A DNA stretch of 31,292 nucleotides from JBOFSR01 sp051651645 (GCA_051651645.1 JBOFSR010000105.1:1-31292); one strand, 5' to 3'; shown: positions 16,150 to 24,148, counted from the first letter of the stretch. The notes: generated by a model from the letters alone, not told the origin. Program-made: numbers and translations.

Positions 16150-16300
16150 GGTAAGGTCGTGCGTCTCGTAGACGTGCGTCATTGATACCTATAAGCGTAC
16201 TCTTCAGCTGAGCATAATGTTATAGGCTTCACATAAACCTTACATCTTGAGCAATCAAACTCGTCTTGACTTACTGCAGGCTAAAAAAGCATGCAGTGTC
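16150..16300 (+). ncRNA. Candidate structured RNA upstream of the D12-class methylase (possible D12-methyl motif)
   Basis: This gene-free stretch folds into several consistent stems. The closing stem is GTAAGGT (16151-16157) with ACCTTAC (16237-16243). Inside it, a 9-bp hairpin spans 16158-16178 with a CGT loop, and CCTATAA (16188-16194) pairs with TTATAGG (16220-16226). After it, a long hairpin is built from GAC, ACTGCA and GCT (16268-16282) paired with AGC, TGCAGT and GTC (16288-16300). The element ends about 60 bp before the broken methylase. From memory, a candidate cis-regulatory RNA called the D12-methyl motif has been described upstream of D12-class methylase genes in rumen metagenomes. 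The position fits, but I cannot confirm the match from sequence alone. Confidence 0.5.
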
Positions 16301-16334
16301 ACCAAGGAAAATATTATCAAACAGAGGGAAACTT

Positions 16335-17056
16335 ATGACGTGCGGGTTACAAAAACATCGTGTTAGGCATAGAAGCTCCAATCTCGTATTATGGAGGCAA
16401 GCAACAGCTAGCGCTAAAAATCTTAAGTCTTATCCTTGAGCATAAGACTTATATCGAACTCTTTGTTGGCGGCGTGGCAATTTTCTTTGCAAAACAGCCC
16501 TCTCTTTGTGAAGTTATCAATGACACGAATTGTGAGTTGATTAATTTTTATGAAGTGCTGAAAACCGACTTTGATGCTTTAAGAAAGCTCGATGAGCTTT
16601 CTTTGTATAGTCGAAAATAGGATGATGAAGTAGCGGTTTTATTCAAAAACCCTCAAATGTTTGACAGTGTTAAAAGAGCGTGGGCGGTATGGATGCCCTA
16701 AGTACGAGTATAGACACAACGACATGCAAAGTTCTTAATAAGCGGGGTAGTTGCTTTACGCACGAATATGTCAGGCGAATAAAAAATGCACAGATTGAGT
16801 GTTGTGATGCGCTTAAGATTATTCAACGCCGTGATTCACAGCAGGCATTTAGGTACTGCGATTCGCCATACGTGGGGTCATACCAGAAGCCATAAATGAC
16901 AAGCATTACGATGGGTATATGCAATCAGATTTTGATGAGCTTTTAGAAGCATTGTCAAACTTAAAAGGAAAGTTCTTGCTCAGTTCATACAGATGTAATC
17001 GCCAGCGAAAAAAAAGGAAAATAACGGAGAAAAGAATATATAATTTTGGTTCTTGA
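16335..17056 (+). pseudogene. Broken D12-class N6-adenine DNA methyltransferase
   Basis: Remnant of a phage-type adenine methylase (MT-A70-unrelated, D12 class). Three frames carry successive parts. At 16360-16620 lies the SAM-binding start EAPISYYGGKQQLA and the segment IELFVGGVAIFFAK, ended by TAG. Beyond that stop the same frame continues DDEVAVLFKNP up to WAVWMP. A second frame (up to 16895) has the RRIKNAQIECCDALKII segment and the catalytic motif as CDSPYVGS, where DPPY is expected. A third frame (16898-17056) has DKHYDGYMQSDFDELLEALS and GKFLLSSY. One nonsense mutation and at least two frameshifts make it inactive. A plausible original ATG is at 16335 after AGGG, out of frame with what follows. 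The tail of the pseudogene runs into a repeat and then an IS remnant. Confidence 0.88.
16994..17018 (+). repeat. 25-bp direct repeat, copy 1
   Basis: The segment with core CGCCAGCGAAAAAAAAGGA is found again at 29048-29072 with one difference in 25 bases. It lies at the end of the methylase pseudogene and is followed by the 16-bp core shared with the 75-bp repeat (17020-17035). Confidence 0.85.
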
Positions 17057-17761
17057 CTAGCATCTAAAAAACAAACAAGGTGTAAGCAAATGAAATTCAG
17101 TAGATTAAGTACATATAAAATTAATAAAATAGTTTTGTGTTTTAGTGAGGATATTACCGCAACGGCAGCAGCAAAAATTGTGAAGGTAAATCGAAATACA
17201 ATTAATAGCTATTACCAAGTTATTCGTGAAAAAATTGTTCAAAAAGCCATTGCTGAAGCAGGCAAAGAATGCGGGGAATTTGAAGTTGATGAGAATTACT
17301 TTGGTGCACGGTGCGTGAGAGGAAAGCGAGGTCGAGGTGCTGCAGGAAAAAAGCCTGTTTTTGGGTTGTTAAAAAGAGACGGAAAAGTATTTATGAAAAT
17401 TGCATAAAAGATCAATTAATGACTGTCATTCAATGATATATATTAGCAGGATCAACGGTACATACAGACGGCTGGAAGGCGTATGACAGGCTTGTGCTAA
17501 ATGGATATGATCACTATCGAGTCTATCACAGTCATGATGAATTTGTCAGAGGAAAAAGCCACGTTAATAGCATTGAAAATTTTGGAGTTACGTACAAGTA
17601 CGTTAAGCAAAAAGACGACTAGCAAAATTTAATGATTGTAATTCTGATAGTTTTGTGATACACTTAAAAGAATGCGAGTTCAGATATAATCATCGCAATG
17701 ATGATTTATTTACAATCATCAAAAAAACGGTAAAGTTTTCCTAATTTTGCTAGTCAAGAAC
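17049..17761 (+). mobile_element. Degenerate IS1595-family (IS1016-like) insertion sequence
   Basis: Bounded by perfect 14-bp inverted repeats: GTTCTTGACTAGCA at 17049-17062 and its reverse complement at 17748-17761. The 713-bp size and the internal transposase remnant fit the IS1016 branch of IS1595. The expected 8-bp target duplication is not visible (TAATTTTG left, TTTAAAAA right), which suggests age or a rearrangement. The right end lies 1 bp from the stop codon of the secreted-protein gene on the other strand. Confidence 0.88.
17090..17744 (+). pseudogene. IS1595-family transposase remnant
   Basis: DDE-type transposase broken in several places. The first frame (17090-17407) encodes a helix-turn-helix start (AAKIVKVNRNTINSYYQVIRE) and the conserved VDENYFGARCVRGKRGRGAAGKKP region, then stops. 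A +1-shifted frame carries a TGA (17434-17436) and then YILAGSTVHTDGWKAYD and HSHDEFVRGKSHVNSIENF, which hold further catalytic-core residues. Another shift gives RLAKFND, LHLKECEFRYNHRNDD and the natural C-terminus ending at 17744. At least two frameshifts and two stops mean it cannot make active protein. It can only move if complemented by an intact copy elsewhere. Confidence 0.92.
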
Positions 17762-17762
17762 T

Positions 17763-18368
17763 TTAAAAAATATCAAAGTACTTATTCCGATCTCTTTCTT
17801 TTTGCTTTGTATCGACATCAGAAAAATTTGAAAATAAATAATATAAAGATATAAATCCTTTTTTCTTTGTTTTTGATGATACGTCAACAGAGATATACGT
17901 TATTTCTGGGGGTAATTTTTGTCCAGTTTCTGCACTCCATGTAGAAGATAACTTGCTTTGCTTGTTCAATGAGCCGAGCATCCAATCACGTTCCTTTTTC
18001 CAAAAGGCTCCTTTTTTCTTGTAATCGATTATTTCACCCCTGCCATAAACGGTTTCAAGATTTTCAACTATAGTGTTAAACCGACTTTTTATAGCTTCTC
18101 CATTTTTTTTAAATTTTATACTAGAGGTATCAATCATAAGAGAATACAAGCCTAAATCTTTGTCTACTCGTGCGTAGTATTTATCAAGATTTTCATACCG
18201 TTTTTTTGGAAAAATGCGATACAAATCATCTTTGATCAGAATCATTTTTTTTCTGCAGTTTAGCTCCATTTCTTCAACAGACATTCCACGGTTAAAGCCA
18301 AAAGGACCTGCAAAAGAACTACATACAAAGAAGGCACTTAAAATAAAAACAAATACTTTTTTTTTCAT
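17763..18368 (-). CDS. Secreted hypothetical protein
   Basis: A 201-residue protein with a clear signal peptide, MKKKVFVFILSAFFVCSSFA, probably cut before GPFGFNRGMSVEEM. The mature start (PFGFxxGMSxEE) resembles a loose class of small exported proteins of unknown role found next to phage and accessory genes. The remainder is lysine-rich and contains LETVYGRGEIIDYK. There is no lipobox. The ATG at 18368 is preferred over GTG at 18380 because GGAG lies 6 nt upstream of it and the signal peptide then begins with MKKK. The stop codon sits 1 bp outside the right end of the IS element, so the original C-terminus may have been altered by the insertion. Function unknown. Confidence 0.7.
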   Translation of the reverse strand: MKKKVFVFILSAFFVCSSFAGPFGFNRGMSVEEMELNCRKKMILIKDDLYRIFPKKRYENLDKYYARVDKDLGLYSLMIDTSSIKFKKNGEAIKSRFNTIVENLETVYGRGEIIDYKKKGAFWKKERDWMLGSLNKQSKLSSTWSAETGQKLPPEITYISVDVSSKTKKKGFISLYYLFSNFSDVDTKQKERDRNKYFDIF

Positions 18369-18423
18369 AGGATACTCCACAAAATTTAATACTAGAAATA
18401 TACACTTGTTTTTTCATAAAGTA

Positions 18424-18458
18424 AACTAACAAAAAAAATCATATATGTTAGTTTTTAC
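18424..18458 (+). terminator. Stem-loop in the gap before nrdR
   Basis: AACTAACA (18424-18431) pairs with TGTTAGTT (18446-18453) and is followed by TTT. No plus-strand gene ends just upstream, so it may be a remnant terminator or may lie within the divergent regulatory region. Apart from this, the stretch 18369-18663 holds only the NrdR box and AT-rich promoter-like sequence. Confidence 0.3.
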
Positions 18459-18549
18459 AAGGTGAAAAAAGTGGAGTTTTTAGATTTTTTTTCTCTAGGT
18501 TATTGATATAATATATCTAGTATGATATCTTATTAAAACTGCTTAAAGG

Positions 18550-18563
18550 CACTATATATAGTG
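18550..18563. promoter_or_regulatory. NrdR box upstream of nrdR-nrdD
   Basis: CACTATATATAGTG is a perfect palindrome matching the core of the NrdR operator (ACACTATATATAGTGT-like). It lies 100 bp before nrdR, so the operon is probably autoregulated. NrdR boxes normally occur in pairs; I see only a poor candidate about 32 bp upstream (around 18517-18532). A weak promoter, TTGATA (18503-18508), 17 nt, TATCTT (18526-18531), would place the box just downstream of the transcription start. Confidence 0.8.
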
Positions 18564-18663
18564 ATTGTAATAAACTCTTTACGTATAAGACTTTAGAAGA
18601 TCTTGCCTTTCTTTGGGTTAATAATGTGCCAAAAAATACGTATAAAAGCGAGAGAAGGTTATC

Positions 18664-19125
18664 ATGCGTTGTCCGTTTTGTGGAAGCCTTGAAGATAAGG
18701 TTATTGACTCACGAGTTATGTCGGCTGGAGAGAATATTCGTCGTCGGCGTGAGTGTTTATCTTGTAATTATCGCTTCACCAGTTATGAATATATAGAAGA
18801 AAAACCCTTTATTGTGGAAAAACGAAATGGTCGGCGTGAACCGTTTGATCGCTTAAAGCTTGAAAAGGGAATTACGCGTGCGTTGGAAAAACGATCAATT
18901 TCATCAGAAGAGATTGAGAATATCGTTAATGAAGTTGAGCAAAATGCCATTATGACGGGTAAATCAACACGGGAAATTTCAACAGCACAGCTTGGGGAAT
19001 TAGTCTTGGAAATGCTTAATAAAACAGATAAGGTTGCCTACATTCGCTTTGCATCGGTTTATCGGCACTTTGAAAACTTAGAAGAATTTATTACTGAAGT
19101 TAAAAACCTAGGGGGAAAGGAATGA
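18664..19125 (+). CDS. nrdR: Transcriptional repressor NrdR
   Basis: Nucleotide-sensing repressor of ribonucleotide reductase genes. The protein has 153 residues, the standard length. The zinc ribbon uses Cys3, Cys6, Cys31 and Cys34 (MRCPFCGS and RECLSCNYRF). The ATP-cone domain follows (about 49-139), starting FIVEKRNGRREPFDRLKLEKGI. A Shine-Dalgarno sequence AGAAGG precedes the ATG by 7 nt. The stop overlaps the nrdD start by 4 nt (ATGA), so the two are translationally coupled. An NrdR box upstream implies negative feedback driven by the dATP/ATP ratio. Confidence 0.98.
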   Translation: MRCPFCGSLEDKVIDSRVMSAGENIRRRRECLSCNYRFTSYEYIEEKPFIVEKRNGRREPFDRLKLEKGITRALEKRSISSEEIENIVNEVEQNAIMTGKSTREISTAQLGELVLEMLNKTDKVAYIRFASVYRHFENLEEFITEVKNLGGKE

Positions 19126-21224
19126 GTGAGAAGGCATTATTTACGGACATGAAAACGTGCGTATCAAGTAGTGATTTTCCAGTTAAAAATATTGTCAAGC
19201 GAAGTGGCGAGGTAAAAGAGTACGATGCTTCAAAGATTACCGTGGCAATCAATAAGGCGATTGAAGCGGTCGAAAAAAAGGGCAATCTTGAAAAAGCAAA
19301 AGAGTTTACTCGGCAAGTTGAAGTAAAGCTTCTTGAAATGATGGGCGCTCGTCACGCCAATTCTATTCCCGCAATAGAAGAAATTCAAGACATTGTTGAG
19401 TGCGTTTTAATAGAAAACAAGGCGGTGCAAATTGCCAAAACATATATTTTATATCGATCTCGCCATGAAGCACTGCGTGACACTAAAAGTCTTATGCTTG
19501 ATATTAACACGACAATGGATGGGTATTTAAGTCAGTCTGATTGGCGAGTAAATGAAAACGCAAATGTCAATTTCTCTCTCGGTGGATTAATTTTACATAA
19601 CTCAGGCACAATCACGGCAAATTATTGGCTTAAAAATATTTATTCAGAGCAGGTTGCAAAAGCTCATCAAACGGCAGCTTTTCACATTCATGACTTGTCG
19701 ATGTTTTCAGGCTATTGTGCAGGATGGTCAATCCGCCAGCTTGTAGCAGAAGGCTTAGGCGGTGTTCCTGACAAAATCACATCAACTCCTGCAAAGCATT
19801 TATCAACGCTCATTCAACAAATTGTAAACTTTTTGGGCATTATGCAAAATGAGTGGGCAGGTGCGCAGGCCTTTAGTTCCTTTGACACCTACCTTGCACC
19901 CTTTATTAAAAAAGACAACTTGACAGAAAAAGAGGTTCGCCAGTGCATTCAAAGCTTTATTTATGGCGTTAATACCCCGAGTCGCTGGGGCTCCCAAGCT
20001 CCGTTTACCAATATCACGCTTGACTGGACGGTTCCCGAGGACTTAAAAAATAATAAAGCGGTGGTTGGCGGACAAGAAATGGATTTTACCTACGGAGATT
20101 GCAAAGGTGAAATGGACATTTTGAACAAGGTTTTTATTGATTTGATGATTGAAGGGGATGCGGCAGGCCGAGGATTTCAGTATCCTATTCCAACGTACAA
20201 CGTGACAAAGGATTTTGATTGGGATAGCCCAAATGCAAAACTTTTATTCGAAATGACTGCACGCTATGGAACGCCTTATTTTCAAAATTTTATTAATTCT
20301 GATTTAAACCCTGGCGATGTTCGCTCAATGTGTTGCAGGCTTCAGCTTGATAAACGGGAGCTACGAAAACGTGGCGGCGGACTTTTTGGCTCGGATGAGT
20401 TTACAGGATCGCTTGGCGTTGTTACGATTAATATGCCACAAATTGGTTATTTAGCAAAAAATGAGGGGGACTTTTTTGCTCGCCTTGATTACTTAATGGA
20501 TTTGGCAAAAGAAAGCCTTTGTGCAAAACGCAAAATTGTGCAACGCTTACTTGATAATGGCCTTTTTCCCTATACCCGACGCTATTTAACCACCTTTGAT
20601 AATCATTTTAATACCATTGGCTTGTGCGGAATGAATGAATGTTGCAAAAACTTTTTGCAAGAAAGTATTGTTGAACAAAACGGAAAGCTTTTTGCTGAGA
20701 AAGTGCTTAATCACATGAGGGATCGCTTAGCAGATTATCAAGAGAAAACAGGCGAGTTGTTTAATCTTGAGGCAACTCCTGCAGAAAGCACCTCTTATCG
20801 TCTTGCTCGCCATGACAAAAAAAATTATCCAGATATTATTGCTTCAGGAGAAGATCAGCCGTACTATACAAACTCAAGCCAGCTTCCTGTTGATTACACG
20901 AGCGATATTTTTGAAGCACTCGACCACCAAGAAAGTTTGCAAACAAAATATACAGGCGGAACGGTTTTTCATACTTTTTTGGGCGAGGCGATTAAAGATT
21001 GGAAGGCGTGCCAAGATTTGGTAAAAAAAATTATGACCAATTATCGCATTCCCTACTTAACGATTTCTCCAACTTTTTCAATCTGCCCTATTCATGGGTA
21101 TTTAACAGGGGAACATTTTGAGTGTCCACACTGTCGTCTTGAAAAAGAGAGCGAATTAAAACAAAAATTGAATGTGCTTGAGCAAGAAAGAGCAAGTGCT
21201 AGCACAAATACTGCTAGCAAATAA
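19122..21224 (+). CDS. nrdD: Anaerobic (class III) ribonucleoside-triphosphate reductase, catalytic subunit lacking its glycyl-radical domain
   Basis: Reduces ribonucleotides to deoxyribonucleotides without oxygen. The 700-residue protein starts with an ATP-cone (about 22-115, FPVKNIVKRSGEVKEYDASKI), followed by the NrdD barrel. Cysteines likely used in catalysis are Cys404-Cys405 in RSMCCRLQLD. Near the C-terminus a zinc-site sequence CPIHGYLTGEHFECPHC (655-671) is intact. Known class III enzymes then carry RVxGY with the radical glycine. Here the protein instead ends in a charged tail (LEKESELKQKLNVLEQ, then Ala/Ser/Thr). The missing RIVGYYR motif is in the next gene, 30 bp downstream. Several in-frame stops lie in between, so this is a true split rather than a single sequencing slip. 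Translation is coupled to nrdR. The activase gene nrdG is not nearby. Confidence 0.95.
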   Translation: MSEKALFTDMKTCVSSSDFPVKNIVKRSGEVKEYDASKITVAINKAIEAVEKKGNLEKAKEFTRQVEVKLLEMMGARHANSIPAIEEIQDIVECVLIENKAVQIAKTYILYRSRHEALRDTKSLMLDINTTMDGYLSQSDWRVNENANVNFSLGGLILHNSGTITANYWLKNIYSEQVAKAHQTAAFHIHDLSMFSGYCAGWSIRQLVAEGLGGVPDKITSTPAKHLSTLIQQIVNFLGIMQNEWAGAQAFSSFDTYLAPFIKKDNLTEKEVRQCIQSFIYGVNTPSRWGSQAPFTNITLDWTVPEDLKNNKAVVGGQEMDFTYGDCKGEMDILNKVFIDLMIEGDAAGRGFQYPIPTYNVTKDFDWDSPNAKLLFEMTARYGTPYFQNFINSDLNPGDVRSMCCRLQLDKRELRKRGGGLFGSDEFTGSLGVVTINMPQIGYLAKNEGDFFARLDYLMDLAKESLCAKRKIVQRLLDNGLFPYTRRYLTTFDNHFNTIGLCGMNECCKNFLQESIVEQNGKLFAEKVLNHMRDRLADYQEKTGELFNLEATPAESTSYRLARHDKKNYPDIIASGEDQPYYTNSSQLPVDYTSDIFEALDHQESLQTKYTGGTVFHTFLGEAIKDWKACQDLVKKIMTNYRIPYLTISPTFSICPIHGYLTGEHFECPHCRLEKESELKQKLNVLEQERASASTNTASK

Positions 21225-21254
21225 TAAACATAAAAATAAATGGGAGTAAAAAAA

Positions 21255-21839
21255 ATGAGATCACTTGAGCAAATTGATGCAGACATTGCACAAACAAAGG
21301 CGGCTTTACAAAATGTAAAGGGAACACAAACTGAAGTATATGCACGGATTGTAGGATATTACCGCTCTGTGCGAAACTGGAATTGTGGCAAGCGTGATGA
21401 ATACAATCATCGCAAACTTTTTGAACATGATACAAACTCTGTTCTTGACACAGTCCCGACTTCTTGCTTTTCCGCCGCTACAGAATCTATTGTCACCGAA
21501 AAGCCTCGCTTGACTATCGTACATACTGATAATACTTCTAATGTTGCAAGTTTTGAAATGTTTGTGCGAAAAACATGCCCCAATTGTCCTGCAGTAAAAA
21601 ATTATTTAGAGCTCTCAAATGTCAAAGGAATCACGATTGATGTTGACTCAACAGAAGGCTATGCTCGTGCAATTGATTTAGGTATTTTTTCTGCTCCCAC
21701 CGTAGTGTTTTATGACAATGATCAAAAAGAAATCTCTCGATCTCATTGCGTTGCTGAGTTAGAACAAATTATCCCACTAAAAAATACTGATAAAAAGGAA
21801 GATTTTTTAACAGAAAGCCCTCTTTGTGCGTCCGTTTAA
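21255..21839 (+). CDS. Separate glycyl-radical domain of class III RNR fused to a thioredoxin/glutaredoxin-like domain
   Basis: A 194-residue protein with two parts. Residues about 25-57 (TEVYARIVGYYRSVRNWN then GKRDEYNHRKLF) are the C-terminal glycyl-radical segment normally found at the end of NrdD, with the radical glycine at Gly34 in RIVGYYR. Residues about 85-180 form a redoxin: RLTIVHT start, CPNC active site at 108-111, and the cis-proline loop SAPTVVFYD. I infer that it docks on NrdD as an essential subunit, holds the radical and supplies reducing equivalents like NrdH. The ATG at 21255 is chosen because GGGAG precedes it by about 8 nt; an in-frame ATG at 21240 overlaps that site. The N-terminal 24 residues are helical and charged, like the new NrdD tail, so the two may pair. 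Extra cysteines at 44 and 71 are unexplained. Confidence 0.88.
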   Translation: MRSLEQIDADIAQTKAALQNVKGTQTEVYARIVGYYRSVRNWNCGKRDEYNHRKLFEHDTNSVLDTVPTSCFSAATESIVTEKPRLTIVHTDNTSNVASFEMFVRKTCPNCPAVKNYLELSNVKGITIDVDSTEGYARAIDLGIFSAPTVVFYDNDQKEISRSHCVAELEQIIPLKNTDKKEDFLTESPLCASV

Positions 21840-21879
21840 AGTATAGTAAATAATTAATTTCTTTCTTCAATAGTAAAAA

Positions 21880-21909
21880 TAAAAAAAAAGGTAGCAAAAA
21901 AATGCTACC
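21880..21909 (-). terminator. Intrinsic terminator of the alpha-galactoside operon
   Basis: On the minus strand GGTAGCA (21903-21909) and TGCTACC (21890-21896) form a 7-bp stem with a 6-nt loop, followed by a run of at least nine T (21880-21889). It also lies downstream of the RNR genes, but the T-run favours the minus strand. Confidence 0.9.
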
Positions 21910-21934
21910 TTTAATCGCTTATAACCCAAAAAGA

Positions 21935-23257
21935 TTATTTGTAATTTGGCATAAATTTGCCGTGAGCATTAATCATTTCGTCGCACATTTTAACAATATC
22001 ATCAAGGGACAATTCTGCTGCCGTGTGAGGATCAAGCATTGCCGCTTGGTAAATATAGTCTTTTTTCAAAGTTGCCGCAGCTTCAATAGTAAGCAATTGC
22101 ACGTTGATATTCGTCATATTCATTGCTGCAAGTTGCACAGGAAGCCTGCCAACTCTGCAAGGGTTAATTCCGCTACCATCGACAAGACAAGGCACTTCAA
22201 CACAAGCATCCGCTGGAAGGTTTTCAATCGATCCATGATTAATCACGTTGCCACCGATTTTGTAAGGATTGTTTGTAACAACCGCTTCCATAATGTATGA
22301 GGCATACTCTTTGCTGCGCTCATGGGTGATTTTTCCGTTATTCAAAATACTATCACGCTCTTTTTCCCAGTCAGCAATTTGATTTATACAACGACGAGGA
22401 TATTCATCAAGTGGGATATTAAATTTTTCGATCAATTCAGGGTAGCGAGTTTTGATAAAATACGGATTGTACTCAGCGTTATGCTCGCTCGATTCCGTAC
22501 AATAGTGGCCAAAGTGCTTGATGTACTCATAACGAACCATATCATCATGCTTTTCACTTGCATTCTTTTGAGCAGTCCGTTTTTTAATTTCTGGATATAA
22601 ATCATTGCCGTCTTTGTCTTTAATGTCTAAAAGCCAGCCCATGTGATTAATTCCTGCAATTGTTTCAACACGACCTTCAAGTTTGTCTTCCATTTTAAGA
22701 GCTTTCAAAAGATGCTCAGAGCATACTTGCACGCTATGGCAAAGTCCCACAGTATTGACACTTGTGTAACGCTGCATATAACCTGAAAGCATTCCCATAG
22801 GATTAGTGTAATTGAGCAAGATAGCGTTCGGGCAAACAACTTCCATGTCATTTGCAAAATCTTTCATAACAGGAATTGTTCGTAACGCACGCATAATTCC
22901 GCCAATACCGAGTGTATCAGCGATTGTTTGGCGAAGTCCAAATTTTTTAGGAATCTCAAAATCGATTACAGTGCTTGGCTCATAGCCACCAACTTGGATT
23001 GCGTTGACAACAAAAGATGCGTTTTGTAATGCAGCTTTTCGATTTTCGACACCAAGATATGTTTTGATTTTTGAGCGACCTTGATTTACATTTTTATTAA
23101 TCGCATTAAGTATGATTTCAGAATCAGTAAGTCTTTGCTTATCAATATCATACAATGCAATCTCGCTATTGCATAAAGCTTCGCTGCACATACAGTCACC
23201 CAAAACATTTCTTGCAAAAACTGTACTTCCTGCACCCATAAAAGTTATTTTAACCAT
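21935..23257 (-). CDS. melA: Alpha-galactosidase, glycoside hydrolase family 4
   Basis: Cytoplasmic NAD- and metal-dependent enzyme that hydrolyses alpha-galactosides such as melibiose and raffinose. The 440-residue length is typical. The NAD-binding start is ITFMGAGSTVFARNVLGD. GLCHSVQV supplies the metal-binding cysteine and histidine. ALLNYTNPMGM, AGINHMGWLL, TESSEHNAEYNPYFIK and PLDEYPRRC are all in the pattern of Bacillus MelA, which makes alpha-galactosidase more likely than 6-phospho-glycosidase activity. A Shine-Dalgarno sequence AGGAG precedes the ATG. It is the last gene of the operon, 45 bp after the second permease. A terminator follows at 21880-21909. Confidence 0.95.
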   Translation of the reverse strand: MVKITFMGAGSTVFARNVLGDCMCSEALCNSEIALYDIDKQRLTDSEIILNAINKNVNQGRSKIKTYLGVENRKAALQNASFVVNAIQVGGYEPSTVIDFEIPKKFGLRQTIADTLGIGGIMRALRTIPVMKDFANDMEVVCPNAILLNYTNPMGMLSGYMQRYTSVNTVGLCHSVQVCSEHLLKALKMEDKLEGRVETIAGINHMGWLLDIKDKDGNDLYPEIKKRTAQKNASEKHDDMVRYEYIKHFGHYCTESSEHNAEYNPYFIKTRYPELIEKFNIPLDEYPRRCINQIADWEKERDSILNNGKITHERSKEYASYIMEAVVTNNPYKIGGNVINHGSIENLPADACVEVPCLVDGSGINPCRVGRLPVQLAAMNMTNINVQLLTIEAAATLKKDYIYQAAMLDPHTAAELSLDDIVKMCDEMINAHGKFMPNYK

Positions 23258-23302
23258 TTGATCATCTCCTATTCATGATTTTAGATTATATATCGATTTG
23301 TT

Positions 23303-24139
23303 TTATAATTTACCACCGCTGGTTGCAATGCCTTCAATGAATTTTCTTTGAAAAATTATATAAATGACAATCATTGGAACGCACGCAATTAATGAAGCTG
23401 CCATAAGTTCTGGAAACTTCACCCCATACTGACCTTGCATTTTAGCTAAGGCTGCCGACAACACAAGTTTGTCTTTATCAATGTTGACAATAAGTGGCCA
23501 CATCAAGTCTTTGAATGCAAAAACTGACGTAAAAATGCCCAAGGCGACCATGCTTGACTGAGTGAGCGGAAACATCACATGAAAAAATGTTTGTCCAACA
23601 TTGCATCCGTCTAAAAGAGCCGCCTCTTCTAATTCCTTTGGCAATTCTAAAAATCTTTGGCGTAGTAAAAAGGTGCCAAAAGCGGTAACAAGACCAGGAA
23701 AAACAAGCGCAAACATTGAGTTTAGCATATTAATTTTACTCAGTATTAAATATTGCGGAATGATAAAGATTTGGGCTGGAACCATCATTTGAAAGAGGAT
23801 GAGCGAAAAACAAAAATCCCTGCCCTTAAATGAAAGGCGTGCAAATGCATAGCCTGCCATTGTTGCCGTCAGTACGGCACACATGACGCGAAAAAAAATG
23901 AACAGTAAGGTATTTTGATACAAAATAAAAAAATCCATATTGTTCGTAACGGTGATAAATGCATCCCACCTCCAAACTGATGGAAAAATTACAAAGGGAT
24001 TTACCGATGTTGACTCCGTGATTGACTTAAACGCGGTGAGAATCATCCATATAAAAGGGACGAGCATTGTTGTCGTTACTAAAATTAAAACAAAATATAT
24101 TTGAAATGAGTAATTTTTTTTCCACTTAATTTTTTGCAT
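23303..24139 (-). CDS. ABC sugar transporter permease (MalG/MsmG type)
   Basis: Inner-membrane permease of a carbohydrate ABC importer, 278 residues with about six hydrophobic segments. The cytoplasmic loop that contacts the ATPase (EAA loop) reads EEAALLDGCNVGQTFFHVMFPL. The C-terminus FQRKFIEGIATSGGKL is typical of MalG-like subunits. It begins 9 bp after the other permease and has AGGAAA upstream of its ATG. It is paired with the MalF-like gene and the binding protein. No ATPase gene is present, so a shared MsmK-like ATPase elsewhere is expected. Confidence 0.93.
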   Translation of the reverse strand: MQKIKWKKNYSFQIYFVLILVTTTMLVPFIWMILTAFKSITESTSVNPFVIFPSVWRWDAFITVTNNMDFFILYQNTLLFIFFRVMCAVLTATMAGYAFARLSFKGRDFCFSLILFQMMVPAQIFIIPQYLILSKINMLNSMFALVFPGLVTAFGTFLLRQRFLELPKELEEAALLDGCNVGQTFFHVMFPLTQSSMVALGIFTSVFAFKDLMWPLIVNIDKDKLVLSAALAKMQGQYGVKFPELMAASLIACVPMIVIYIIFQRKFIEGIATSGGKL

Positions 24140-24148
24140 ACTGTTTCC

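Noticed and set aside
16150..16300. tRNA or tmRNA in the structured gap
   Set aside because: No acceptor-stem plus CCA pattern, T-loop TTCGANTC or anticodon arm of tRNA geometry can be found.
17041..17769. Target-site duplication flanking the IS
   Set aside because: The 8 bp on each side (TAATTTTG and TTTAAAAA) do not match.
21222..21254. The nrdD split as a simple frameshift or sequencing error
   Set aside because: Several stops in the nrdD frame, a new ribosome-binding site and a 24-residue lead-in before the radical motif all indicate two genes.
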